Origin: Linum tenue
Taxonomy: Eukaryota; Streptophyta; Magnoliopsida; Malpighiales; Linaceae
Direction: 5' to 3'
Length of the DNA: 64,000 bases
NCBI GenBank assembly: GCA_946122785.1
Contig: CAMGYJ010000008.1
Span: forward strand, 25,011,475-25,075,474
Within the stretch, counting starts at the first letter, position 1; each line of letters opens with the position of its first letter. Both the position numbers and the translations under genes were made by a program. Shown here one piece after another: positions 23,345-35,637 of this stretch. The notes beneath the pieces are model-generated. The model made no database searches, was not told the DNA's origin, and was given only the letters and a program-made list of their open reading frames with translations.

Positions 23345-23537
23345 GGGGGGTAAACTAAGCAAACCCAAACCAAATTTAGACAACATAGATAGTTCATGGA
23401 AAACAACACAATCCGAAACCAAATTTAGAAACATAGGTAGTTCATGGAAAACAACACAAACCCAAACCAAATTTAGAAACATAGATAGTTCATGGAAAAC
23501 AACACAAGACCAAACTAAATTAGAACGGCATAGATAG
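23345..23537 (+). repeat. 48-bp minisatellite between convergent genes
   Basis: AGTTCATGGA recurs at 23391, 23439 and 23487, a 48-bp period, with CCAAACCAAATTTAGAA between. It fills the gap between the transposase and PMD stop codons, so it lies in both 3' ends. It may carry termination signals for both; that is inference. Confidence 0.9.
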
Positions 23538-23538
23538 T

Positions 23539-26392
23539 TCACTGGTTGTCTTCATTTCCCTCCACTTCCCCTTCTCTTCCTCTTCCTCTTCCTCCACTAC
23601 CTCCTCGGCCCCTTCTTCCGCCCTCTCTACCTCCTCCTTCTTCACGAGCCCGCTGGACAACTGCGCGCGGATTCCTCTTAACCCGACCACCCAACGGAGT
23701 GTAGATAGGTGGTGGGGGTGGAGGTTGCTGAGATGGACCAGAAGCGTGGTAGAAAGTTGATGATGTATGTTGTTGTTGCGGGGTCTGATACTGAGTAGTT
23801 TGTTGCTGATGGTGGTAGTGAGGGGTGCCTTGGGTGAACATGTCATGCTCCTGAGTCGGGGCATAGCTTGACGACCATCCGGTGCCCTCAGTACTAGTAG
23901 CCCACTCACAATGTGGCCATGGTTCAGGAAGTTGAGTTTGCTGAGACGGACGAAGCTCTTCAATGTGTTCTCTCACCCTTCTTCTGCTCCTCCGTGGGGG
24001 CTCTTGTGGGGGCACGATCCTCTCATCAGCACGGAATGAAGGTCGGGCCGGAGCAGGCACTGGAGGGTATAATATGACATCCCTCCTTTGCTCTCTGGTA
24101 CAACAGAGCAGGTTGTTGAAAAGCCTGCGCAAAAAAGATGTCTTCCGCTCATCCATGGTGGGTGCACTCTCGACGGTGTGCTTCGCATGCTCCAAACCGT
24201 CAACCTAATAAATTGTTGTACAAAATTAACTAACATTAAATCTAATAATGATTTCTATCATCTAATAATGTTAATTAACATTCTAGCTAATATAGGCATG
24301 TAATCATACTACAAAAATTAAAACAAATAGGCCAAAAATGGAATTCACTTACCACTGCGCCCCAAACAGCACCTTGCTTTGACACCCATCTTAGCGTGAA
24401 GTTCCGATACCACCGCATGTAGCCATCGTGGTACCCCATTGGCCTCGTCTCCGGCACCCCTTGTACAACCCACTGATTTCTATTCTCCCATATGTTGATG
24501 TAGAATTCATGCTTGCGGGTCCAATCCTTTTTGGTGTAGCGTAGGTCAATGGCGTGGAGCTCCCTGAACCCTTGAGGTGGGGATGCTGGAATTGGTTGCT
24601 CCAATCGATATTGCCTCAAAGATCGATCGGGCAGGTGCCATTCCACCATGTGCCAGCAGATTAAGGGCACCTTGCACAACCATGTCTCTTCATCCTCAGG
24701 ATGTCTAAGACGATGCAACTCAACCACTTCATTTGGATATGGATCCCATACCGCCTACAATCATTATAGTCATGGAATTAATAAAAATTATATCCACTCC
24801 ACCTAAAAAATTGAAAATCATTAAATTTTATATTTTTACCTGGTTCCACCAAGGCTTATCAAATTTAGCACGATAAAACAGTAAAGAGTGTTCGGGCTGG
24901 TGGTCGTTTGTATTTGCTCCGATCCACCTAATTAAGCAAAAGTACGTATATAAGCAATTTTTAAAGCATAGATGTTTACTTGTTAAGTATGATTGTATGG
25001 AAGCATCTAAATTGAACTAAAATTCCTTACTTGGCAATAATCTAAATAAGCTAAATACGATTTGGTTAGAATAAATCTGCTTACTTGGAAGATATCTAAA
25101 TTCACTAAAATACTATAATTGTAGACTTAAAATGTCTCTAAATTCGCTTAGATAGTTCACTAGCTTAGTTCACTAAAATACTATAATTGCACACTTAAAA
25201 TGTCACTAAATTCGCTTACTTGGAATAGATCTAAATTCACCTAACTAGCTACCATTGCATATCTAAAATAAATTCAAATTAAATTGAACTTACTTGAAAC
25301 CATATGGGGGATTTGCTACAAATCGTAGCTCATCATCTGGCAACCAGAATTCCCGAGGGTCTCGAGGTGCGAGAAACGGAAGATGCTCCCATGCCCAGAG
25401 CTGGAGTATGAACATCGCACCACCAGCTTGTTTCGCTCCCAACTTCGAGCAAGTACACAACTCTGGGTAGATCCCATTCAAGACGGCCGACCCCCAGCTT
25501 TTTTGCCCGATCTCGTCCCAGTCACCGAGGAGCATATTTAACCACATGCCTTGTATCCACCGGTTTGACTTGTCGGGGAACAGAAACCCACCAACCAAGC
25601 CAATTAGGTAGACACGTGCATACCGCTCCACCTGATCTTCAGGAGTATCCGGGCCTATATTAACCTCCATCTGGATGTGGTCAACAAGCCACGGGATCGA
25701 TACTTGCCCCACATTCAGTGGTGGATGCCCCTGACCTTCGACGGGCGTGGTGGTCGGCATGTTGAACCCCAAACGTTGTTGAATCAATGGCCCCCAACCA
25801 TCTTCTGGTTTTCTCGAGTTGTCGATGATGGCATCTCCAGTGATCGGGAGCCCGGTGAGGATGGCAACATCTTTGAGGGTGATCGTCATTTCACCCTCGG
25901 GAAAGTGGAAGGTATGCAGCTCGGGGCGCCATCGCTCTGCCATTGCCGTCAGCAGATCATTGTCAATATCAAGCCTCATAAAGTGCCTCAGCATGTGCAA
26001 TCCCGTCCTCTCTAGATAGGGCTGCAGTCGATCATTCCAACGGGGCAATCGACATGTCCCTCGATGACTGATGAGAATAAGTGATTCCTACAAAACAAAA
26101 AACACAATATTGTCAGTCAATAGAAAGAAAAATAAAAACTTTAAAACTATTGAAATAATTTTAGTGTGTCTACCGGATTATTGTTCCAAATTGAACGGGA
26201 GCGATGTTGATCTTGCCCGGTTAAATACCTTCGATCCCTTGGGCCAGGATCGATATACAATCTAGGGTCGTATATCTCAGCACCCATCTATAAAAAAATA
26301 TGAAATCAAATCAATTTAAATTTTAGCACCCATGTAACAAAATCACAAAAGAATAAAATAAATTTACGTACTCTCAAAGCCTCTTCGTCCAT
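23539..26392 (-). CDS. Plant mobile domain (PMD) protein carried by the MULE
   Basis: Six minus-strand exons (26372-26392, 26174-26287, 25294-26087, 24840-24927, 24353-24754, 23539-24204) join at GT-AG sites in one frame of 694 aa with no stop. The PMD (aminotransferase-like, PF10536) covers about residues 55-420: WNDRLQPYLERTGLHML, WRPELHTFHFPEGEMTITL, DVAILTGLPITG, YLIGLVGGFLFPDKSN, LQLWAWEHLPFLAP, and WHMVEWHLPDRSLRQ. The C-terminus is Gln/Pro-rich, then Arg/Gly-rich (GRRGRGGSGGRGRG), possibly nucleic-acid binding. Host PMD proteins such as MAIN and MAIL1 are nuclear and act in silencing and genome stability; PMD genes also occur in transposons. Its role here is unknown. It converges on the transposase. 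The tiny first exon (21 nt) is the weakest call. Confidence 0.85.
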
Positions 26393-26609
26393 TTTTTGCC
26401 GAAAAGCTAGCGAGAGTATCGACAAAAAACAAAAACTCTAGTAATTCTTTCTGATGCGGAAGATCGGACTTAGCCGCAACCACAGAGCATACTTAGAACG
26501 AAACTAGAGTGAAGTAATGGAGGGAGCAAGAAGTATAAAATTTGGTGGTGTGGTTTGGAATGGGGGGAGTGGTATTTATAGGGGGAAGGGAGGGGAAAGA
26601 GGCGCTGGA

Positions 26610-27065
26610 AATTTAAAGCGGCCAATCACCGCTTTCCTCGGCTGCAGTGACAACACCGCTCCAGTCAAAGGCGATGATGGGCGGATCGCTGACGTGGCGA
26701 GGCGTGAGGCGTCGGATCGTGGAGAAAAACCACAATCCGTGCCTCACCGCATCCAACGGCAGCGGTGAAGGGCGCGGATGGCTGACGTGGCGGGGCGGGG
26801 CTATCACCGCTTTCGTCTTAGGCGGTGAAGTCCCCGCTCCTCGCCACGTCAGCGATCCGCGCCAACTTCACGGTTTTGCCCATCAACGGTGATAAAGGCT
26901 TCACCGTTTGTCTCATCAACGGTCAAGCTATCACCGCGTTTGTTTAGGGCGGTGATAGCTTCACCGTTTTGGACCAAAACGGTGATAGCATCACTGTTGT
27001 TGTCTAAAGCGGTGATGCTATCACCGTTTTGGTCCAAAACGGTGATAGCCATCACTGTCTTGGTC
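26610..27065. repeat. Right subterminal array and GC-rich block
   Basis: From 26870 on, units such as TCACCGTTTTGGACCAAAAC repeat with near-palindromic symmetry. The block 26610-26850 is GC-rich, with GCTGACGTGGCG repeated and later inverted (CGCCACGTCAGC). It lies upstream of the PMD gene and may include its promoter. Confidence 0.75.
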
Positions 27066-27069
27066 TACA

Positions 27070-27168
27070 ACAGTGATGTTGAAACTGCTGTATTTTGGGA
27101 AAAAAGTTTATAAGTATTGTATTTGAGGAATTTTTTTTTAATAATTAGAGTATTTTGGGATTTTTTCC
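27070..27168 (-). repeat. Right TIR of large MULE
   Basis: Inverted partner of 19241-19336; followed directly by the AACAGTTTA duplication. Confidence 0.92.
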
Positions 27169-27177
27169 AACAGTTTA

Positions 27178-27745
27178 TAGGAAGAAATCATAAATGGGTT
27201 TCTACTTTCTAGTATTGTTATTTGTCGAAATTACTATTTGTTCCTCATAAATTTTGTGAAAAAATGTCAATTTTTTTTCTTTTTAATTTGTTTGCAAAGT
27301 AGATTTAAGTAAAATAAAATTCCAACAACACAATTTTTTTCATAAAAAAAAATATATTTAGGCAAATAAATCATCGGCATAGAAAATGATAAGTAAAAGG
27401 AAAGGTAAAAAAAATTGATTTTCCGACGAAAAAGAGATTTTCCGGCAACCAGTGCATTGTTCGATAGTTGGAGTCAGACCGGTCAAGACCATCTGACCAT
27501 GTGTTTCGGACCATACTCAGTGTCGTTTGGTAACCGTCGTTAACTATTAGAAACCAATTAACACTATTTTTGTTTGTTTATAATTTTATACAATGATATT
27601 ATATTGAATAGTTATATATGTATGTATGTATGTTGAATAATTATTATATAAATAAATCATGAATAATTAAAAGTCATCATAAATATTATAAAAGTTAATG
27701 GGTAATTACAAGTTCTAATTAATTCAAATTAGGTCTAATCCTACT
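27178..27745. other. AT-rich spacer, no gene seen
   Basis: AT-rich DNA after the MULE, with a short TATG repeat near 27620. Nothing coding. Confidence 0.5.
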
Positions 27746-27753
27746 CTAAATGG

Positions 27754-28186
27754 TAGAGGTGACAATTAGAATCCAAATCCATGAATCCAATCCAATCCAT
27801 CCATCAAAATATCCACCTAATCAAATCCATTTGATCCAAATCCAATTGGATTGGTGGATTCATGGATCAATCCATGGATCCAAATGGCAAATTATGATTT
27901 GGTACCTATATTTTGTATATTTTACATTTTGGTACCTAAAATTTATATTTTTATACAAAAAATATCATTGGTAAATTACATTTTGGTACCTAAAAATTTT
28001 CATTATGACATTTTAGTACCAAAACTTTTCACATTTTACATTGTGGTCCAAACCTTGGATGTCATTTGGATTTATGGATCAATCCACCAATCCATTGGAT
28101 CCAATCCATTGGATCCAATCCATTTAATCCATGGATCCACCAATCCAATCCACGAATCCACGAATCCGATCCAATTGCCACCTCTA
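27754..28186. mobile_element. MITE, sister of the 15347 element
   Basis: Starts TAGAGGTGACAA and ends TTGCCACCTCTA. It has the same TGGATCC/AATCCA words and the same GGTACCTA module (27900-28050) as 15347-16342. Flanks do not give a convincing 8-bp duplication, so the right border may have shifted. Confidence 0.75.
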
Positions 28187-28451
28187 GTTAACTGTTTAGA
28201 TGGCTAATAATAATATTGCAATCTTGACAAAGTAAGGGTAATAAATCTGTTGCAGAAATAAAGACATTAGCCTTGTTTTTTCAAGCGTGAAATTTTAGGC
28301 CCACGTTTCAATTTCAATTCATCATCACGCATCATTTCAGTGACATTTTCAATCGAACCGACAAATTTTATATGTATCAAGCATTGTACTTATGGTAATT
28401 CTAGAAAGTAAATTATTACCGTGTTTATGTTTCTCCCCATGCCCCATTGTC

Positions 28452-29291
28452 TTAAGATAGGGTGCATAACCCATGGTTATGCACTATCAATAACCAAATC
28501 TGAACCCTTCATCTAGAAAATCCAGATCTAAGAATGGAGAATTAAAGGTCATTTTTATTTTCACTAGTTTTCTTAATTGACTCATATCTTTTTCGTTTTA
28601 ACTCGGATTTTAATTTTTTTTTGCACAGATGGAACGAGTTCATCGTGCTCTACAAAATGAGATCAATTTTCAATATTTTTTGAGGAAAAAAAATTCTGGC
28701 CTCTCGGTACCAACTGCATACCATATGGTATTTTCTTCGTTTTTCATTCGTTTTTGAAAACGTTTGCACAGTAGGGACGATTTCATCATGATCTATTGGA
28801 TCTACAAATTTCTGGGTGAACAAATTACAAGACCAAAAAATACCACACAATACCATACAATACCACCCTGGTACGGGGTGGTATTTTATGGTATTTTATG
28901 GTATACAATGTTAAAAGTCGTAAATGACAATTAATATACTTCTACTATCATGTATTCAATCATCCTATAGTCTTGGTTTGTTCATACCACCATGGTACGC
29001 TTTTCAACCCATAGGTATGCTCTTATTTCAATACCAGTCAATACCATATGGTATAGACTGGTAAAAAATGGCTCAATTTTTTTTTGTTCAAAAAATATAT
29101 CAAAGTGGATATCATTTTGAAGAGCACAATTAATCTGATCTAACAGTGCAAAAAAAATTAAATTTCGACTTAAAACGAGTGAGAAATCGTCCGTCAAAGA
29201 TTAAGGAGGGGAAAATTAAAGGCTTTCCAGGAGATAGAGGATGCTGATGTCATCCCGATGTGGGCGGGTTACTCATAGTTACTCACCATAA
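28452..29291. repeat. Long imperfect inverted-repeat element
   Basis: A left stretch near 28600-28690 (TTTTTTTTGCACAGATGGAA, then CATCGTGCTCTACAAAATGA) reappears inverted near 29090-29160. The centre is a palindromic TACCACCCTGGTACGGGGTGGTA near 28860. GGTAT/ATACC words recur. Ends and target duplication are not clear, so superfamily is unknown. Confidence 0.45.
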
Positions 29292-29653
29292 GGTTACTGA
29301 CCTGATCCATTCCCTGCCGAGTCGGTAAGTTAGCAGGATTCGGTAGCTAAGTTTATGTATTAGGTATTCTAGCCTATATCTTTGTAGTTATGATATTATT
29401 TCAGTTTATTAAATAAATTTGACACTTATATGTGTCAAAAATCTAACACATCTTCTAACACAAAAATAAAATCTAACACATCTTAATCACTCAGGCGATG
29501 TCAAGATTATTTGCACAATATTTCAGTCTTTGGATTTAAACAAATGCCCCATGAATCTCATCTCTACAACTGACGTTTGATTTAGTTAGCTACCCAATGC
29601 ACAACCACCCTTTCGAATTTGGCAACAATTAAACACTTTCGGAAAGTCAAAGA

Positions 29654-29894
29654 TCACATAGCTCAATTGGTGAACCATTTTTAGGTGCTCGTTCTGGAAG
29701 TGTGAGATCCTAAGTTTGATCCCGCTCGAGGTCCATTTGTGGTGTTCCCAACGGCTCAAAAAGGGATTTTAGTGAAGAGTCTGTAAGGCTCAAGCAGGTG
29801 AATCCCCTGATTTGGTCTCGCACTATCATCACTCAAGCGATATGTGAGAATGTTTCTAGATTATAAAAAAACCAAAGCTTCGAAAAAAAAGGAA
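29654..29894 (+). mobile_element. tRNA-derived SINE
   Basis: An A-box-like TAGCTCAATTGG (29660-29671) and a B-box-like AGTTTGATCCC (29712 region) are spaced as in a tRNA promoter. An A-rich 3' end follows (AAAAAAACC, then GAAAAAAAAGG). Near-identical AAGTCAAAGA and AAGGCAAAGA flank it as a probable target duplication. The body does not fold as a tRNA acceptor with CCA, so it is a SINE rather than a tRNA gene. Confidence 0.65.
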
Positions 29895-30127
29895 AAGGCA
29901 AAGACTTCAACCAATGGGCACGGGCCTTGGCCCCTCAAATTTTGGGCTGTCATCCTTCACTAAGCGGACCCAACCTAGAGTGGTGTCTCTTATGTCAGTC
30001 TTTTTACCTAAAGGGCCCAGGTAGATTAGTGCAATAGCCCGCCAGATGAGACGTTTGGATGGTTTGTTGCATCATATATATGAGTCGGATCACCAAAATT
30101 CTTTACCACTAAACAAGCCGGTAGGAT

Positions 30128-30660
30128 TAGGAGTGTTCAAATGGTGTGGTTCTCATGGTAATCGTTTTAACCTGTGGTATTTGGCTAATTTAGTTTAGTT
30201 AATTTAGATAATTGGTTTGTTTGGTTTAAACTTTTAGTTTGTTTGGTTTAGGTGGTTTGGTTTGGTTTCAGACACTCTTATCCAATCAAACCAAATTAAC
30301 CAGTTAAGTAATGATCCATATATCTAATATATATTATATACACATACTTAATACTTGGTATAGCCACTCAATGCTACTTAATAATTTTATGTAAGAGTTA
30401 TCTATGACTATGTGTTCATTCTAATGTTTTATTCATCATATAAATTGTGAATTGATGAATTAACTGAAAATTTGCTCACTTAATGATAATGTGATATTAT
30501 ATTGATTAATGTGGTTAACCAAATCGATTAAACTTTAGTTTGGTTAATTTGACTGTTGTATAAGTTTGGACGACTTGGTTATGATATTGTATTACATGGT
30601 TAATAGAACTTTGACTTGTTTGGTTTGGTAGTTATCATGGTAACCATTTGAACATTCCTA
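30128..30660. mobile_element. hAT-type MITE with perfect 8-bp duplication
   Basis: Ends TAGGAGTGTTCAAATGGT and CCATTTGAACATTCCTA are inverted. GGTAGGAT flanks both sides (30120-30127 and 30661-30668). The interior is rich in TTTGGTTTGG words. No coding sequence. Confidence 0.9.
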
Positions 30661-30847
30661 GGTAGGATGGCAAAATAACTTGTCAGTATGGGGATCCAAT
30701 CGAATTTGAATTGATTTTTTTAGAAAAATTTGATATGTGTTTTTGATGGATGGGTTTTCTTCAAATCCGAGAAGGAGGGTAATAGATTAGGTGCGACTTT
30801 GATATTTTAAGTATTTGCACCTATTTCAACCGAATATGTGTTATAAC

Positions 30848-31236
30848 CAAGGTTGTCAAACCGAATTGACTCATCAAGCCAGTTTGACAAGTGGTTTAAG
30901 GTTTAATGGTCGAATCGGGTTCAACTAGTTCAAGTTGACTTTAACTTTAAATGTGAGAAAATCTCTAGTAACATAGATATTATAAATATATTTGACATAT
31001 TTTAAAATAATCTCACTAATCTCCATTCATATAATACCAAATTATTCCTTCAAGATAAATATATATTATAAAATTATTTATTCTCATCTTCAAACTCGAT
31101 TTTGACTGGTCAGAGCATCCAATGTAACTTTTTAACCCGATTTTGAATTTTTCCCAGTTTCATCCAACCGTTTAGATGCCCGAATCCGGTCGGACCCGAT
31201 TGAACGGGCATGGTGGATACATATTTGACAACCTTG
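30848..31236. mobile_element. MITE (GGTTGTCA ends), second copy
   Basis: Ends CAAGGTTGTCAAACCG and TTTGACAACCTTG are inverted. GTTATAAC flanks both sides (30840-30847 and 31237-31244), a perfect 8-bp duplication. Same family as 15458-16040. Confidence 0.9.
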
Positions 31237-31244
31237 GTTATAAC

Positions 31245-32119
31245 TATGCTATGCACTCACTCACTTAAAAACTTTCTTCATATATCTCTCAAACATTATA
31301 ATTATCTCTTAAATCTCAAATTGTACTAATTTTCTCTTAGTTGTACACACAATGCTACAAAGAAACTTCAATTAACATTAACATTCTAAGAAAAAATTTA
31401 AATTATATCAACAAGTTTATATAAGATTGTTTAGGGATGGTGCGAGTGGGGTTTTCCTGAATCACATACAAATTGATTTTGGTATTTCATATTATATTTT
31501 GACATAGCTTTCATTATGGAGATAGTTACGATATTAAAAGCGTACTTTGGGGGATAGTATATAGAAAATCGGCCCCACGGGAACCGGTTGCCATCCTTAC
31601 AAACAAGTCAGTACAATAAACATACACTAAAAAGGATGCATCCGTCGATATAAAGCAATCAAACATTCTATACATAATGATAACATCTAGCTTTTGATTT
31701 TGTCAATGTCATTTTCACTTACATTTTTTCCTCCCTCCTATAAACAATAATTACCAATTCTATCTTTCATGGCTTGCATATTTATACGGGTGCTCCATTA
31801 GTATCGTATCTTTTCTTTGTTGATGACTCTTATTTATTTCTTCGAACTTTCTTAATGTGTTAACCTGATAGAAATTCTTCATACACATGAATTTTTTAAC
31901 GAACAATAGATCAGTCTTCAAAATTCAGCGGTTACATGTTGTGCGAACAGGTCAGACCTTGAGGCATCTAACCTAGCTGGCCACTTGGTGTAACAACGAT
32001 TACTGTTCACGATTGTTATTCTAGGACTTCCATCTCAGGTCCATCGTTCTAAATTATAGACCCTCAAATATATTGAGGAATCAAAACACATGTCTCTAAC
32101 TGCTAAAGAGGGGGCCATT
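31245..32119. other. Intergenic DNA, nothing recognised
   Basis: AT-rich DNA without a visible gene or bounded repeat before the LINE remnant. Confidence 0.45.
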
Positions 32120-33250
32120 TAAGCAATAGGCACGACAACATCGATCTTTGTGGTACCTTGTTTCAGACTCACTTTAGAAATATGTAGGAAAATGAATAGG
32201 CAACTATCCATGTTTTGGTGGGCATGCCAAGATAAAGATAATGGTTTTCACTGGATATTGTGGTATGAAATTCTTATCAGCAAATTTGAAGGAGCCTTTG
32301 GATTCCACGATTTTGAGAGGTTTAATATCACAATGCTAGTCAAACAGACATGGAAATTCCTCTGCAACCCGGAAAATACTCTTGCAAAAATGTAAAAGGC
32401 ACATTACCAACTTACCACCCTATGAGCATTTCTTGCTAGTCCGACAAGGAGCACGACCTCATGTACTTGGCAAGGCATACTTGAAGGAAGAGACCTATTT
32501 ATTAAAGGACTCCATTGGGAGGTCGGACAAAGTTATAGGATATCCATTTTGCAGGATCCTTGGTTACCAACAGAACTGCCCTCTAGCCATGTTCTACTAA
32601 GAGGCGCTTCCATAGAACATCCAATGGTCTCCTTTCTATTGGATCCTATTTCTATGGCATGAAAAGTGAATCTACTTGAAACCGTATTCCATCATGCTTC
32701 TATCAAGCAAATTTTATCCATTCTGCTCTCATCTTCCCCTCAAGAAGATAATTTGGTTTGGCATTATGATAAATATGACCAATACACAGTGAAATTGGGC
32801 TGCCATTTTCTTTTGTCAAAAAAACCCAACCCATAATGATATCACATACTACCAAGATACCAAAATCTAGAAATACTTGTGGAATATCCCGGTACGTGCT
32901 AAACTTAAATTCTTCCTTTGGAGACTGGTGTGTGGGTGACTACCAATGAAAGGAATCTTTCATTAATGTAATATTATCTCCTCAAATTTTTTTCCTCTGT
33001 GTTGTGTGGAAACTAAGGATCTCAAACACTATTTCTAGGGGTGGGCAACGGGAAACGGATATTTGGGTATACCCATATTTGTCCCATTTTTTTAGTGTGA
33101 CGGGTACCCAAATCCCCGTAATTATTTTTTCGAGTTGGAACTTGGGATTCTACAATAGGTACTCACGGGTTACCCGTTAATACCCGTTTGGGTATTACGG
33201 GTACTCGTACTATCCGCCCACCCAAATTATATGCGGCCAACTTTAGTAGG

Positions 33251-33330
33251 TGCACAATGAACCATATATTTTAAATGTCGACTGAGTATGTGCACAATGA
33301 ACCATATATTTTAAATGTCGACTGAGTATG
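33251..33330 (+). repeat. Perfect 40-bp tandem duplication
   Basis: 33251-33290 and 33291-33330 are identical. It lies inside the TIR element and is probably a recent slippage event. Confidence 0.97.
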
Positions 33331-33640
33331 AGTCAAAATCGTATCAATAATAATGTTTAATATTCCAAGAAAACCATGATAGTCTAGAGGGCGGGATCAT
33401 ATAGAAGCAAAATGGTATCTGATGGGACGAAGAAAGCAAACAGGAGGATAATAAATTGTAGTTACAAGAAATCCAACCACAAGTTTCTGCAGCATGAACG
33501 AGACATCCATCATGTTCTATGATTACAAAAATAAGCATCTTAATCGGACATATATAAGTCCTTTCCTAACACGCTAGTTTTGCTAAGTCGTAGTTTGATC
33601 TCGGAGCCTCTCATTCTTTGTACATTCATCCAGAAGAAAT

Positions 33641-34025
33641 TGTCACCAGAAAAATTCTAGAAGACTCTAGAGGACGTAGGTACATGCATGCATCTTCATA
33701 TTCATGCACCAACGTACATGCGTCCACTTTATTTCTTATTATTCATGTATGGGTGAACATACATTCACCTTATTAATTATCATTCATGTATGGGGGGCTT
33801 CTAGGTTCATTCATTAATGATGGCCTACATACATTGTACTTGGTGGAGAGGATGCCTATATAAGCAGCCCTCTTCCTCATTTGCCATTCATCCAGAAATT
33901 GAGAGTTTCCATCTCTGGGGTTTTCACCCAACTTGTGATTTTGAGTGAATGCGAGCTAGACTGACTTAGTGCACTAACGAGACTTGAGTGCTAAGTATCG
34001 CATGGCCAAGAGTTGATCCGTGACA
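33641..34025 (+). repeat. 5' LTR of gag-only element
   Basis: 385 bp; contains TATATAAGCAGCCCTC, a probable TATA box, about 180 bp before its end. A few substitutions and indels separate it from the 3' copy. Confidence 0.92.
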
Positions 34026-35637
34026 AGTGGTAACAGATCCCGGTTTGTGACTCATCAAGTTAGAAATAACCTCGAGAAGATGGTTGGATCCGAATCCGAA
34101 GTTGTCAATGAAGAACAACGAGGACGTGAGCCCAATAAGAACTCAACCAAGCCTAAAATAGACAAATCTACTCGTGAGCCCTTGGCCGCTCTCAAGGAGA
34201 GGCTCTCGAAGGCAGAGACGAAGGTTGTCGACCACATCGTGATGTTTAAAGACATGGAGACAAACATCACTCAAGTCCGCGAGGAGGTGCAAGGTGTGGC
34301 TGCTCGAATGACGGGGTTGGAGGTGGGGTTGGAAGTTTGACTCTTTGAAGGAGACCGTTCGGGCAGAAGTGACCAACATGAGAGAAGAGTTTGACGAGCT
34401 TCAAGGAGAGATCAATCTCGTCAAGCGAGCGGTGGCTAACGGACCTGTCACGACGCAATCTACCCCAAGAATGGATGTTCCAAGACCGAAGAATTTTGGA
34501 AGTTTGAGGAACGCGATGGAATTGGAAAATTTCCTCTGCAGTCTTGAAAAATATTTCAAGGCTTCAGGCATGAACGACAACGAGGTCATGGTGCGCAGCG
34601 CCTCGCTTTACTTGGTCGATACGGCCATGGTATGATGGAGAAGACGTCAAAGAAGCATCGACAGAGGCACGAGTAAGAAGAACACGTGGGAAGATTTCAA
34701 AGAGAAATCAAGAAGAAATATTATTCGGAGAATGTGGAAATGAAGGCTCGTGCGAAAGTACGGTAACTCACCCACGCCGACATGATTCGTGAGTATGTCA
34801 AAGAATTATTTGATTTGTTACTTGAGATCTCGAATTATCCGGACAAGGAGGCCTTGTTCGCATTCTTGTACGGCTTACAACCATGGGCGAGGTTGGAGCT
34901 ACAACGACGAGGTGTGCAAGACCTTACCACGACAATGGCGATTATCGAGTCCCTTGTCGAGTATCGAGGGCCAGAGGAGCAAGAAGATTTCAGCAGCAAT
35001 GGTGGGAGAGACCATGACGACTACTCCAACGAGAGCAAGAGGACACAACAACATGGTGACTCAAACAAAGAAGGTAAGGGGAGAATGGTTGATAAACCTA
35101 TTTCTTGTCTTCTTTGTGATAGTCCACATCGTGTAAGGGACTGTCCCAAGAGGAGTAAGTTAGTTGCGATGCTCGTGGAAGAAAGCTCGGAAGATAAGGA
35201 AAGGAGGAGGCTCCAAAAGTGGAGGGCCAAACTTCGAAATTGGGTGGCCTAAAATTGATAGGCGCTATGAAGGGGAAGGAAGTCCCTCCTCTTGCCGAAG
35301 AGAATGGGTGATGCTTCGTGGAGGCAAATCTCAACAAGGGAAAGACAAGGCATTGGTGGACACTAGGACCAATGACAACTTCCTCGACGTGGATGAAGCG
35401 CGGAGGTTTAGCATCCCGTACGAGATGAAGAGAGGATGGTTGAAGACGGTGAATTCAGAAGCCAGAACAACATATGGAGTCACTCTCAATGTGTGGATCA
35501 CCCTTGGTGATTGGGTGGGAGAGGCAGACTTTTATGTGGTGTCGATGGACGATTACCCGGTCGTCCATCGACATAGACTTTATGGACGAAAAGAAAGCTT
35601 TTTCGATTTCCTTCCAGAATACGATGCTCATCTTTGA
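34020..35637 (+). pseudogene. Broken gag with CCHC knuckle and protease-like region
   Basis: The reading switches between two frames at least three times (34020-34340, 34345-34635, 34782-35252, 35164-35637). A coiled-coil N-terminus (LKERLSKAETKVVDHIV) precedes a retrotransposon gag core (RNAMELENFLCSLEKYFKA, then KEALFAFLYGLQPWARLEL). A CCHC-like knuckle (CLLCDSPHRVRDCP) and a degenerate aspartic protease (ALVDTRTNDNF) follow. In related gag-pol proteins the protease motif is DTGATHNF, so the catalytic region is damaged. No polymerase follows before the 3' LTR. Confidence 0.78.

Larger units (their letters stand above)
19241..27168. mobile_element. 7.9-kb MuDR-like MULE with two convergent genes
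   Basis: Terminal inverted repeats of about 95 bp match closely (GGAAAAAA, then CCAAAATACTCTAATTA, then CAAAATACAGCAGTTTCAAC). AACAGTTTA flanks both ends (19232-19240 and 27169-27177), a perfect 9-bp duplication, so both borders are exact. A MuDR-type transposase reads inward from the left and a plant mobile domain protein from the right. Their stop codons are about 330 bp apart around a minisatellite. Next to each TIR is an array of ATCACCG/CGGTGAT repeats. The matching ends suggest a fairly recent insertion, though the transposase carries stops. Confidence 0.95.

Noticed and set aside
23343..23537. 64-codon open frame with SSWKTTQ repeats
   Set aside because: It is a reading of the 48-bp minisatellite between two convergent genes.
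29654..29730. Possible tRNA gene
   Set aside because: A and B boxes are present, but acceptor pairing is not convincing and the sequence continues 170 bp to an A-rich tail, so a SINE is preferred.
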